From positions 1 through 6,308 of the forward strand of contig JAJZOM010000261.1 in NCBI GenBank assembly GCA_021811505.1: a DNA stretch of 6,308 nt, given 5' to 3'. Positions 1 through 5,706 of this stretch are shown piece after piece (position 1 is the first letter of the stretch; each line of letters opens with the position of its first letter). The notes beneath the pieces are model-generated. The model was not told the DNA's origin and did not search any database. It was given only the letters and a program-made list of their open reading frames with translations. This DNA comes from Thermoplasmata archaeon (lineage in GTDB: Archaea; Thermoplasmatota; Thermoplasmata; Thermoplasmatales; Thermoplasmataceae). The translations under genes and the position numbers were made by a program.

Positions 1-24
1 TAAGCATGGAAACCCTCTGAAATC

Positions 25-288
25 ATGGAGAGCGAGCTGGTGCTATTTGATATATTCGACACTGCTAAACTGCCAAATAGTACAAAGGCTGTATTATTGA
101 ATCTATTTAATGATATCAGCGATTCTGAGTTCCCCTCAATCCTGGATCAGTATATAAGCACCGACGAAAAGAGATTGAAGCTTGATGTTGGAATATTATC
201 AGCATTGGGATTCAATGAAGAAGAAGCAAGAGAAATGCTATTTCCATTGTATGATGCAATCATAGCGGAGCTTAAGACTAAAGGTTAA
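25..288 (+). CDS. Small protein resembling the C-terminal tail of an Eco57I-type DNA methylase
   Basis: The 87-residue reading frame is preceded by an in-frame stop at positions 1-3, so it cannot simply continue from a larger upstream gene in this frame. Residues about 42-85 show the pattern EKRLKLDVGILSALGFNEEE followed by a final helix with LYDAII. This recalls the end of Eco57I/type IIG restriction-modification methylases, where an (R)xxLDxxxLxALG stretch is followed by a helix containing LY. The catalytic methylase motifs (NPPY, SAM-binding loop) are absent, so any such protein here is only a tail. It could be a fragment left after a frameshift or deletion just upstream, or an independent small helical protein. 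Upstream control is not visible because the window starts there. It converges on the AbrB-like gene with about 13 bases between the two stop codons. The family resemblance is from memory and tentative. Confidence 0.45.
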   Translation: MESELVLFDIFDTAKLPNSTKAVLLNLFNDISDSEFPSILDQYISTDEKRLKLDVGILSALGFNEEEAREMLFPLYDAIIAELKTKG

Positions 289-301
289 AAGTGCTAAAAA
301 A

Positions 302-463
302 TTACCGGTCCATCTTTTTCTGGTGTATGCTGAAGTCTTCTTCGTAGTATCCAATTATACCCTCTTCCTTGATGCCAAGTTTTTCCTGGACTTTTTTCGG
401 AATTGTTGCTCGGAGAGAAGAACCACGCCTTGAAACATGAGCTACTTCGAGTAATGTTTGCAT
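302..463 (-). CDS. AbrB/SpoVT-fold DNA-binding protein, 53 residues
   Basis: This small gene reads from an ATG at 463 to a TAA at 302-304. The product begins MQTLLEVAHVSRRGSSLRAT and continues IPKKVQEKLGIKEEGIIGYY. The RRGSSLRATIPKKVxEKLGI block is the hallmark of the swapped-hairpin AbrB/MazE/SpoVT DNA-binding domain, here in its archaeal small-regulator form. Only about 10 residues follow the domain, so it is little more than the DNA-binding unit and should act as a dimer. An in-frame stop lies just upstream, with no other ATG, GTG or TTG start between it and 463. A TATA-like stretch (plus-strand positions about 482-489) sits about 23 bases before the ATG, suggesting a leaderless transcript. 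It is divergent from the HEPN-like gene at 532, with both promoters inside a 68-base gap. It is therefore a natural candidate to control itself and that gene. MazE-type antitoxins share this fold, so an antitoxin role is possible but not shown. Confidence 0.85.
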   Translation of the reverse strand: MQTLLEVAHVSRRGSSLRATIPKKVQEKLGIKEEGIIGYYEEDFSIHQKKMDR

Positions 464-481
464 GCTCTGGGATTTTACAAG

Positions 482-512
482 ATAATAAAAAACATCAGAT
501 TACTTTATAATA
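482..512. promoter_or_regulatory. Divergent TATA boxes for the AbrB-like gene (minus) and the HEPN-like gene (plus)
   Basis: On the minus strand TTTATTAT (about 489-482) lies roughly 23 bases before the ATG at 463. On the plus strand TTTATAATA (504-512) is centred 24 bases before the GTG at 532. Both spacings match archaeal TATA-to-start distances for leaderless genes. The boxes are only about 15 bases apart, so a regulator bound here could affect both directions. The spacing is read directly; joint control is inferred. Confidence 0.6.
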
Positions 513-531
513 TCGAACAAAATGAATACAT

Positions 532-1578
532 GTGGCAAGGAGGAGAGAATTCAGCATTGTTGACAAACAATGGGATACATTTGACTGGTTGATAAAGCAA
601 TTCGACATCCCGGAACTCTCAAAAGTCACCGTTAGTTATTTGCGCGAACCTAAAGACCCGAAGGCAACAAAGCAAGATGCGGAAGAAATAGCCCTCAAAA
701 TCCTAACCAAAGTTGACAAAAAGATATACAGTAAAGGCCGTAATAAAAGAGTGATAAGGAGAATAAGACAGATTGCAAAGACCAGACAAGATAAAACAGA
801 TGAAGACGGATTCCTGAAAATTATCCATACATCTGAAACCGATCCTAAAAGAATGAAACTATTGAAAAGCATGAGCAGGGGAGAATCAGAGAAGATACAG
901 GTAAAACTCGCAGAACTGATTTCAAAACTTGCCCTTAAATCTGATTATGCAGATTTCAAGAGGTTCGTTGACCTCATGAGCACTAAGGAAGAGGCTGAGG
1001 CAAGAATCGCTGCCGGGAGAGAACTTATCCAAGACAAGAGGATAAACAAGATAGTTAACAAAGTGGCAGATGAAAAGAGGTTACGAAGGGTAGGCATACG
1101 TGATCTTCTCGCAACTTACGCCAAACTCTATGAGTACACTGTCAAAACAATTGGAATTATAGCGGGCTGGATCTCAATTTTCCACCATGATTACAAGAGA
1201 GTAAGCTATTACATTCACCGAGCAAAATCTTCCGAGTTACTTAAGTATGTGAGGGAATTCGAAGAATACACAGTCCTTGCTGACTTTGATGATCTCCTCC
1301 GAAATTCACCGTCCCATGTGACGTTTCACCCAAATGATGAAGAGAACTCAATAGAAGCTTTTGATAACATAAGTGGGAAAAGGAAAATATACACATATGA
1401 TGAAATAGTCAAAAAAATTCAAGAATTAGTCAACCTATCATATATTCTTACCATGGTGATTACTGCTGATGGCATTCATTTTACCGTCACAAGATTGTAC
1501 TTAATGCTTGTTGAAAGAGGATATTTGATACCTTCTAAATTGAAAATGATTCAATCTGTTGGCGAAATGCATGCATAA
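532..1578 (+). CDS. Putative HEPN-type RNase/abortive-infection-like protein, 348 residues
   Basis: The frame starts at GTG 532: the next in-frame codon block upstream contains a TGA at 523-525, and the TATA-like box at 504-512 fits a leaderless start at 532. The product is a soluble, mostly helical protein. Its N-terminal 130 residues are rich in Lys and Arg, including the run GRNKRVIRRIRQIAK near residues 69-83. A hydrophobic segment (IGIIAGWISIF, about 207-217) is probably buried helix and not a membrane span. Residues 257-262 read RNSPSH, an Rx4H motif with Asn after the Arg, as in HEPN ribonuclease active sites. It is followed by an acidic turn, a KRKIYTYDEIVKKIQEL strand-helix (283-299) and a hydrophobic helix, an arrangement common in HEPN-type abortive-infection proteins. 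I do not recognise the rest. The neighbouring AbrB-like gene is divergent. RNA cleavage and a defence or toxin role are inferences from one motif and the context. Confidence 0.6.
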   Translation: MARRREFSIVDKQWDTFDWLIKQFDIPELSKVTVSYLREPKDPKATKQDAEEIALKILTKVDKKIYSKGRNKRVIRRIRQIAKTRQDKTDEDGFLKIIHTSETDPKRMKLLKSMSRGESEKIQVKLAELISKLALKSDYADFKRFVDLMSTKEEAEARIAAGRELIQDKRINKIVNKVADEKRLRRVGIRDLLATYAKLYEYTVKTIGIIAGWISIFHHDYKRVSYYIHRAKSSELLKYVREFEEYTVLADFDDLLRNSPSHVTFHPNDEENSIEAFDNISGKRKIYTYDEIVKKIQELVNLSYILTMVITADGIHFTVTRLYLMLVERGYLIPSKLKMIQSVGEMHA

Positions 1579-1621
1579 AAAAAGAAAAGTAGTAACAATG
1601 ATATTATATTGAAAACTACAA

Positions 1622-1650
1622 CAGAATTTATGAATTTCTGCATTTTCTTA
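1622..1650 (+). terminator. Possible transcription end after the HEPN-like gene
   Basis: CAGAA (1622-1626) and TTCTG (1636-1640) form a short inverted repeat with an AT-rich loop, followed by a pyrimidine-rich run CATTTTCTTA. It lies about 45 bases past the stop at 1578 and before the next promoter. The stem has only five pairs, so this is a weak call. Confidence 0.3.
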
Positions 1651-1670
1651 CTAGTTATTATTAGTCAGGT

Positions 1671-1680
1671 TAATTTATAT
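1671..1680 (+). promoter_or_regulatory. TATA-like box for the glycine-zipper peptide gene
   Basis: TAATTTATAT at 1671-1680 would place transcription start near 1702. That is after the upstream in-frame TTG 1686 and ATG 1692 and before ATG 1731. This favours 1731 as the real start, with a short leader carrying a Shine-Dalgarno site. Confidence 0.5.
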
Positions 1681-1730
1681 TCTAATTGCATATGAAAAAT
1701 CATGGCTGCATTGTGGCCATAGGGGGTGAA

Positions 1731-1895
1731 ATGGAAGTGCCTAATAACAACAGTATGAACCAGAAATACAAAGACAGCAAACCTGTTCTTGGAGGACTGG
1801 GAGCAGGAGGCTTCATCGGTGCCATCATAGCAGGACCGGCAGGCGCTCTAGTAGGCGGCATAATTGGCGGCCTAATAGGGTTAGCTGCATCCTGA
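1731..1895 (+). CDS. Glycine-zipper membrane peptide, 54 residues
   Basis: The frame is open from TTG 1686, but ATG 1731 is the better start. It is preceded by GGGGTGA, which matches the archaeal Shine-Dalgarno core GGTGA, and the TATA-like box at 1671-1680 implies an mRNA start near 1702. The peptide has a polar N-terminal part with several Asn and Lys (MEVPNNNSMNQKYKDSKPV), then about 35 hydrophobic residues dominated by Gly, Ala and Ile. The hydrophobic part has repeated small-xxx-small spacing (GGLGAGG, GAIIAG, GALVGGIIGGLIG). That pattern is typical of glycine-zipper segments that pack as paired helices in membranes, as in some class II bacteriocins, holins and small toxins. There is no signal-peptidase site and no cysteine bridge. 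It may be a membrane-active peptide; its target and immunity partner, if any, are not evident. A strong GC hairpin follows 31 bases after the stop, so it is probably a single-gene transcript. Confidence 0.7.
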   Translation: MEVPNNNSMNQKYKDSKPVLGGLGAGGFIGAIIAGPAGALVGGIIGGLIGLAAS

Positions 1896-1925
1896 AGCCC
1901 AGACTTTGTAAATAAATAGACTAAC

Positions 1926-1961
1926 GCCGCCCTTTATTTTATTGGGCGGCAACCTTCTTTT
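1926..1961 (+). terminator. GC-rich hairpin with T-rich tail
   Basis: GCCGCCC (1926-1932) pairs perfectly with GGGCGGC (1944-1950) across an 11-base A/T loop, followed by a C/T tract ending in TTCTTTT. It stands out in an otherwise AT-rich gap and sits just past the glycine-zipper gene. It fits a terminator or an mRNA 3' stabilising structure. Confidence 0.65.
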
Positions 1962-2034
1962 AGAAACGTCAATTTTCATTGGTTTCCTGTCATTTTATAA
2001 TCTAAGTAATAGCAATAAATATACAAGATAAACA

Positions 2035-2042
2035 AAATATAT
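2035..2042 (+). promoter_or_regulatory. TATA-like box for the zinc-ribbon HEPN-like gene
   Basis: AAATATAT is centred about 29 bases before ATG 2068, with no Shine-Dalgarno site in between. This suggests a leaderless or near-leaderless transcript. Confidence 0.45.
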
Positions 2043-2067
2043 CTGCCTTCAAAGTCTATCAATTCCA

Positions 2068-2922
2068 ATGGATAGTGACCCTAATCGCTTGAATAAAGAT
2101 TCAATTAGCTTCATTCAAAACCTAAACCCAGGTAACAACTATGCGGAAGCTAGAATTTATATAAAAACCCTATATGAATTATACCAAAGAACTATCTTAG
2201 AAGCCCTTTCCAAGGCTCTCCCCTCTTCACTTGGTTCGATACAGTCTAAAGACCTTAAAAAAAGGTTTGAGGAACTTACATTTCTGATGAATATTGCAAG
2301 AATTGAAAAAGCTCCAATAGAAAAATGGCGCCCTAGAATTATTTGCCTCCACGAGGAGAGAAACAAAATTGAGCATAATGATCTTTATGTCCCTGGTTTG
2401 AGTAAGTTCACTCCACTTGAGAAGATGCTGAAGGAGTTGGATGATTTTAGGGAATACTTATCAGGGTTCTGCGTTGAATATGATTCTAAATTTTTAACCT
2501 TAGACCTAAATTCTAAAATTCAGTTAGTAGGAGAGGCATTATTCAATGATTTAGCAATTAAACTTGAGAGGACAACATTGGAAAAGAATTCCGATGCTGC
2601 AATTGCTAAACGTGTGTTCACGACCGATTATATTTTAATGGAACTTGAACAAATAGACGACCTGATTAAAATTATAATGTGGCCAATTTTCCAAAATTAT
2701 GAAAAGTTATCAGGACTAATAATGTTAGTTGGTGCCATTTATTACTTGGAGAGTAGGGAGACTGCCTACATATCGATGGAAATTTGCCCAAAATGTGGAG
2801 GGAAAATTGAAGACACTGCAAAATACGGAGGAATTGGTGAAGATGGTCCGTCTTATGTTCACCAAAGGGTAGGCTGCAACAGTTGTGAATATACATTAAA
2901 CGATGAAACCATCAGTATTTAG
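2068..2922 (+). CDS. Putative HEPN-like protein with C-terminal Cys4 zinc ribbon, 284 residues
   Basis: The product is mainly helical. Residues 95-103 read LHEERNKIEH, giving R98-N99 and H103, an Rx4H motif with Asn following Arg. This is the pattern of the metal-independent RNase site of HEPN proteins and of helical-bundle families such as MAE_28990/Swt1-like proteins. The segments before it (about 27-90) and after it (115-235) are long amphipathic helices, consistent with one or two four-helix bundles. The C-terminus carries C240-x2-C243 and C270-x2-C273, a four-cysteine zinc ribbon that may bind nucleic acid or a partner. Start ATG 2068 is supported by the TATA-like box at 2035-2042. No sequence similarity to the other Rx4H protein in this window is apparent outside the motif, so they look like independent genes and not a duplication. 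Enzyme activity and a defence role are inferred. An inactive binding protein or a lineage-specific orphan is the main alternative. Confidence 0.55.
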   Translation: MDSDPNRLNKDSISFIQNLNPGNNYAEARIYIKTLYELYQRTILEALSKALPSSLGSIQSKDLKKRFEELTFLMNIARIEKAPIEKWRPRIICLHEERNKIEHNDLYVPGLSKFTPLEKMLKELDDFREYLSGFCVEYDSKFLTLDLNSKIQLVGEALFNDLAIKLERTTLEKNSDAAIAKRVFTTDYILMELEQIDDLIKIIMWPIFQNYEKLSGLIMLVGAIYYLESRETAYISMEICPKCGGKIEDTAKYGGIGEDGPSYVHQRVGCNSCEYTLNDETISI

Positions 2923-2930
2923 GTCTCCAA

Positions 2931-2975
2931 ACCTCCACCAATACCCACATCCCCACCGCTTCTTGCAATTGTCAC
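2931..2975. repeat. Imperfect direct repeat, copy 1 (coding-like, minus strand)
   Basis: This segment aligns without gaps to copy 2 at about 3797-3843. Both encode DN(C/G)KKRWGCG followed by WW(R/K)F on the minus strand. The copies share most bases, and differences cluster at third codon positions. They bracket the membrane-protein gene in the same orientation. Confidence 0.6.
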
Positions 2976-3008
2976 ACACATAGTCTTTATATTCAACTGT
3001 TATTTGTG

Positions 3009-3027
3009 ACAGAAATCTGTTATATAT
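3009..3027 (+). promoter_or_regulatory. Promoter of the membrane-protein gene with an inverted repeat beside the TATA box
   Basis: TTATATAT (3020-3027) is centred about 25 bases before TTG 3049, the expected distance for a leaderless archaeal start. Immediately upstream, ACAGA-AA-TCTGT (3009-3020) is a perfect five-base inverted repeat touching the TATA box. CTGTTAT also occurs twice (2997-3003 and 3017-3023). A repressor site here is possible but unproven. Confidence 0.5.
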
Positions 3028-3048
3028 TTGCAAGTCTTCTTATCTTAG

Positions 3049-3765
3049 TTGGGCAAGAATGAAGTCCCTGTAACTGATAAGAAATTGCGAATTGCTGAGA
3101 ATTCTAATCAGTCGCCTGAGGTAAAAGGAAAGATAAAAGACAGTTCAAAGTTGCTGATCTGGCCATACCCTATGCTCGCATTGCTTCCCATGTTTGCGTT
3201 TGCATTCTACTATGTTGACAACATTGGTAATGCCCTCTTTGCTGAATGGAGCGTTGCTTTCGGAACCTCAGCTCTTGCATCCGCCACCTTCTTGGCGCTG
3301 ATTATTTCCGATATAAATCAGAAGAAACAAGCAAGAGCTACACTCAATCGCATACGATTGGATGACTTCTATTCGCCACTTATAGAGATATTCTCCGCTG
3401 ATCCTGAGCCCATCAAGAACGACCGCAGGGTTATAGAGAGAAAAGCGGATCTACTTGTGGAAGTCCTGAGGAGGAAAAGGCATTTGGCCACTCCTGAAAC
3501 CGCCGTCAGGATCCCGGATAACATAGAGCAGATCGCATATGGAAATTGGCTTCAAGAGGCTGCCTACAAAAGGGGTGACCCACATCTATTGCCGATCATT
3601 GGGTATCTAAGATTTAGCAGCAAGGAGGAGATGGATCCTTGGACGAAGCTGGTAAAGCAACTCTGGAAAGATTATGTATTAATTGCAAAGGAATTGGGTT
3701 TTTCATGGGTGATGTTACAAGTAGAACCCACTTGGCGGTTACAATTGGTGCTAGGGAAGTCTTAA
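3049..3765 (+). CDS. Two-helix membrane protein of unknown function, 238 residues
   Basis: The TTG at 3049 is the best start: a TATA-like box sits about 25 bases upstream and the nearby ATG (3059) is out of frame. The first 30 residues are polar and lysine-rich. Two membrane spans follow, at about 35-56 (LLIWPYPMLALLPMFAFAFYY) and 66-88 (WSVAFGTSALASATFLALII). The remaining 150 residues are charged and should lie in the cytoplasm; they begin with a basic helix (NQKKQARATLNRIRLDDFYS). The FYSPLIEIF segment near 106-114 resembles a motif seen in uncharacterised two-helix membrane proteins, where the membrane hairpin anchors a cytosolic helical domain. I cannot assign a function. The gene lies between two same-orientation copies of the DN(C/G)KKRWGCG fragment (about 2931-2975 and 3797-3843), which may mean it was inserted or captured there. 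Confidence 0.6.
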   Translation: MGKNEVPVTDKKLRIAENSNQSPEVKGKIKDSSKLLIWPYPMLALLPMFAFAFYYVDNIGNALFAEWSVAFGTSALASATFLALIISDINQKKQARATLNRIRLDDFYSPLIEIFSADPEPIKNDRRVIERKADLLVEVLRRKRHLATPETAVRIPDNIEQIAYGNWLQEAAYKRGDPHLLPIIGYLRFSSKEEMDPWTKLVKQLWKDYVLIAKELGFSWVMLQVEPTWRLQLVLGKS

Positions 3766-3796
3766 TTTGACCCTACACCGAAACATGTTCTGGTTT

Positions 3797-3843
3797 AGAA
3801 TTTCCACCATTATCCACACCCCCACCGTTTCTTACCATTATCA
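3797..3843. repeat. Imperfect direct repeat, copy 2, overlapping the end of the ArdC-like gene
   Basis: The partner of copy 1. On the minus strand it supplies the last ten codons of the ArdC-like gene (IDNGKKRWGCG). The codon matching Tyr in copy 1 is TAA here, after which the frame still reads WWKF. The stop therefore appears to have arisen by mutation inside a once longer frame. Confidence 0.6.
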
Positions 3844-4475
3844 ATCAGGGGATTAGCATACTCGATCTCCTTGTTCTTGATCCGTTCCTGTACCCTTTCC
3901 TTTCTTTGGTCCTCTCGTATGGTATGGGTGAGAGCTGAACTCTTGCCTCCTCCATGACGCCGTTGAGAAACCACTCTATCAGCTGTTTCTTTCCTTCCTG
4001 TCCTTCCAAGGTTGAACTTCTCCCTGACCAGCTGATATATGGCCTCGTCATCAAGGCCCTCTTCTCTCTTCCTCTCGATGAAGTCCTTCACCTTTCCGGG
4101 CCCGTCTTTCCTTGGGATCCCCACCGGGTAAAGGATCGAGACTGGCCTCGCATCCTCCTTCAGTTCCCTGCCGAAGTATTTCCATTCATTCGCTGATCGC
4201 ACAATGGTCGCACCCTCATCCTGCATATGAATCAGCATTGAATTGAATGCTGAATAATCTCCGAGGGTTCCTGAATACTTCTTCATCTGCAGCAGGAGCT
4301 GATCCACGCTGGTGATCTTGCTGAGATCCCCAAGCATGTCCCATGCCTGCTTCTCCAGCTGTGCCGGGGTTGGCCCCACACTCTTGACCTGGACCTCCCT
4401 TGGCTTTCTCTCAGTCTCTATCTTCACGTGCCTGCTTTCATCTCCGCTCTTCTTTGTTATCCATTTCTGTACCAT
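3810..4475 (-). CDS. ArdC-type ssDNA-binding domain protein, truncated, 221 residues
   Basis: Residues about 56-120 carry the ArdC N-terminal (DUF1738) signature: YSAFNSMLIHMQ, then ATIVRSANEWKYFGRELK, then ARPVSILYPVG. In plasmid ArdC proteins this domain binds single-stranded DNA and protects incoming DNA from restriction. Full-length relatives continue into a metallopeptidase-like domain with a zinc-binding HExxH; no such motif exists here. Instead there is a Lys/Glu/Arg-rich tail (about 123-205) and then the repeat-derived end DNGKKRWGCG, so the C-terminal domain seems lost and the end replaced or decayed. Start ATG 4475 is well supported: AAGGAGG lies eight bases upstream and the 41-residue gene ends three bases before it, giving a translationally linked pair. 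G+C is higher than in the left part of the window, consistent with arrival on a plasmid or integrated element. Whether the shortened protein still works is unknown. Confidence 0.75.
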   Translation of the reverse strand: MVQKWITKKSGDESRHVKIETERKPREVQVKSVGPTPAQLEKQAWDMLGDLSKITSVDQLLLQMKKYSGTLGDYSAFNSMLIHMQDEGATIVRSANEWKYFGRELKEDARPVSILYPVGIPRKDGPGKVKDFIERKREEGLDDEAIYQLVREKFNLGRTGRKETADRVVSQRRHGGGKSSALTHTIREDQRKERVQERIKNKEIEYANPLIDNGKKRWGCG

Positions 4476-4478
4476 TTC

Positions 4479-4604
4479 TTATTCCTCCTTCTCCTCTCTC
4501 CTCTCTATGGGCTCCACAAGGACGGCTTTTCCGTCCAGGAGCCAGACCTGCCTGACATACTTCCTTCTCGGCTTGATCCTGTATTTTTCCTCTTCCTCTT
4601 TCAT
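4479..4604 (-). CDS. Small charged protein upstream of the ArdC-like gene, 41 residues
   Basis: The frame is open further upstream, but the internal ATG at 4604 gives the protein-like product MKEEEEKYRIKPRRKYVRQV ending WLLDGKAVLVEPIERREEKEE. The stretch before it overlaps intergenic AT-rich DNA and a transposase remnant on the other strand. The core KYVRQVWLLDGKAVLVEPI could form a short beta hairpin between charged ends; I do not recognise the family. The stop (4479-4481) lies three bases before the ArdC-like ATG, and that gene's Shine-Dalgarno site is inside this one. The two are therefore almost certainly one operon. Possible promoters are a TATATATA run (about 4669-4676) or TTTAAATA (4628-4621); the first leaves a short leader. 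Confidence 0.6.
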   Translation of the reverse strand: MKEEEEKYRIKPRRKYVRQVWLLDGKAVLVEPIERREEKEE

Positions 4605-4677
4605 ATTTTCCAGTCTCCGGTATTTAAAGCGGCGGAAAATCGGCCGGATGCCCCCCTTTGAATCATGTATATATAAT

Positions 4678-4989
4678 AATAGGAAGCAGCCGCCGGAACA
4701 GAATGGAATCGTTGAGAGGGCAAACAAGACAGTGAGGGAATCACTTGTTCCAGTGGTCCTGACAGACTATGAGCAGGCCAAATCTGAGATCTCCACTATA
4801 ATCGACAACTACAACAACAAGAGGAGGCATTCATCACTGAACTATCTCACGCCAATCCAATATTACAGGGGAGAACCCGATGTTCTACTGGCAATCAGGG
4901 AAGCAAAGATCGAGAGGGCAAGAATCTTAAGGAAGGAAGAGAATATGAAAGAAAGAAATGGAGGTGTAACGGCGGGATCTGTCTCATAA
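4678..4989 (+). pseudogene. 3' remnant of an integrase-core (DDE) transposase
   Basis: The frame is open far upstream, but only the last ~104 codons look like a protein. The segment PPEQNGIVERANKTVRESL holds the catalytic Glu of the DDE triad (in VER). It is followed by YNNKRRHSSLNYLTPIQYYRG, the classic end of the retroviral-type integrase core shared by IS3 and IS481 transposases. A basic tail follows (DVLLAIREAKIERARILRKE). The first two acidic residues of the triad and the N-terminal helix-turn-helix are missing, so the copy is dead. Similarity begins abruptly at about 4680, right after an AT run (4666-4680) that belongs to the divergent minus-strand promoter region. This marks the deletion or insertion junction. 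The choice between IS3-like and IS481-like cannot be settled from this fragment. Confidence 0.8.
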
Positions 4990-4998
4990 TTATTTTGG

Positions 4999-5024
4999 CG
5001 ATTTGTCCAGAATTGAGAAAAACA
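4999..5024. repeat. Possible right terminal repeat of the transposase remnant
   Basis: Just past the transposase stop, the sequence read inwards from 5024 begins TGTTTTTCTCAATTCTGGAC, a plausible terminal repeat starting with TG as in IS3-type elements. The left end is missing in this window, so the match cannot be confirmed. The run of five T on the minus strand (5022-5018) may instead end the candidate RNA. Confidence 0.3.
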
Positions 5025-5092
5025 CTACAATTTCAGGTCCTTTACTCCATTGTCTTTCGATAACTTCACCGCTACTATTCCCTGATCCGACT

Positions 5093-5161
5093 TCCATGCA
5101 CACTTTCCATGCCATTTCGTTTCGCTTATAGGCATGGTTATCCTTGCGGAATGTGCATGGA
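5093..5161 (-). other. Three-way RNA junction with GNRA hairpin
   Basis: TCCATGCACA (5093-5102) and TGTGCATGGA (5152-5161) are a perfect ten-base inverted repeat. Inside are a perfect seven-base hairpin CCATGCC/GGCATGG (5107-5113 with 5131-5137) and a small hairpin that reads TCC-GCAA-GGA on the minus strand (5150-5141). A closed outer stem with two inner hairpins is hard to explain by chance or by coding. Confidence 0.6.
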
Positions 5162-5361
5162 TCTCCCAAGTTACCCGCAATATCCTTTCATGCATGCAAC
5201 ACCGACGACGCCGAGGGAGTGATATGGCTTGTTTCCGGAAGAATAGGGCATCGGCTAAAGGCTGCCTGTCCCTTCCTATATGTTCTCCTTCCGAATACTC
5301 GTGTTTTATTGCCATTTCATTCCTGCATTCACCACACGCATACTGGTTCTGCCTCCCCTTA

Positions 5362-5386
5362 ACACCCCTGCCTGAGGTGAGGGTGT
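5362..5386. repeat. Imperfect palindrome, possibly an IS200/IS605-like end
   Basis: ACACCCCTGCC and GGTGAGGGTGT flank a three-base loop, giving about 11 pairs with one mismatch and two wobble pairs. Similar imperfect palindromes form the ends of IS200/IS605 elements, but no TnpA or TnpB gene is visible here. It fits equally well as one hairpin of the candidate RNA. Confidence 0.4.
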
Positions 5387-5706
5387 GAATAGTCACGACG
5401 CTCTCTTGGTTTCGCTTTTGCTGAAGCCTGCATGATAGCTTGCCCCTTTCGGGACTTTCGTCGGTCAGTTTCGGCACAGCAGATTGCTCTGCAGTTCGTG
5501 ACCCAAGCTTACAGTCGTACACGCAATTACTGTACAGGACTCTCACCAGCCGGATATTTCGATTCCTTGGCACACATGCGTGTCGATTCCAGCCCATAGC
5601 AATATATCACTTCCCGCCCATGTCCTGGATGAGGGAGAAGTGATCAGACCGCAGACACCTATGACTTCCTCCCAAGGAAGAGAATGCCTATCGGCGTATT
5701 TGATCA

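Larger units (their letters stand above)
2896..3033 (-). pseudogene. Relic coding fragment carrying the DNCKKRWGCG motif
   Basis: On the minus strand a frame open from just after a stop near 3042 to a TAA at 2896-2898 reads ITVEYKDYVCDNCKKRWGCG and then YWWRFGDLNTDGFIV. There is no ATG; only TTG 3033 or an internal GTG could start it. The central part matches the C-terminus of the ArdC-like gene (EYANPLIDNGKKRWGCG) and the bases just after that gene's stop (WWKF). The DNA differences between the two fall mainly at third codon positions, which suggests both once coded for the same protein part. The CxxC pair and aromatic residues recall a small zinc-binding tail. The fragment overlaps the end of the zinc-ribbon gene and the promoter of the membrane gene, so it is more likely a remnant than a live gene. 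Confidence 0.4.

Noticed and set aside
3845..4196. Shadow frames on both strands inside the ArdC-like gene
   Set aside because: They overlap a well-supported gene with a recognisable domain and show no protein features of their own.
4312..4677. Upstream part of the plus-strand frame that ends in the transposase remnant
   Set aside because: It is antisense to the ArdC-like and 41-residue genes, and its translation is Ser/Phe/Leu-rich, typical of a shadow frame.
5362..5386. IS200/IS605 element with an omega-RNA
   Set aside because: One palindrome fits such an end, but there is no TnpA or TnpB and no second end, so it is kept only as an alternative explanation.
5025..5597. A 190-codon minus-strand open frame inside the gene-less block
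   Set aside because: It has no Shine-Dalgarno site or TATA box at its start, is odd in composition (many Cys, Arg, His), lacks any domain I recognise and runs through all the hairpins. A degenerate TnpB-like zinc motif was considered (YACGEC near the middle) but the flanking residues do not fit.
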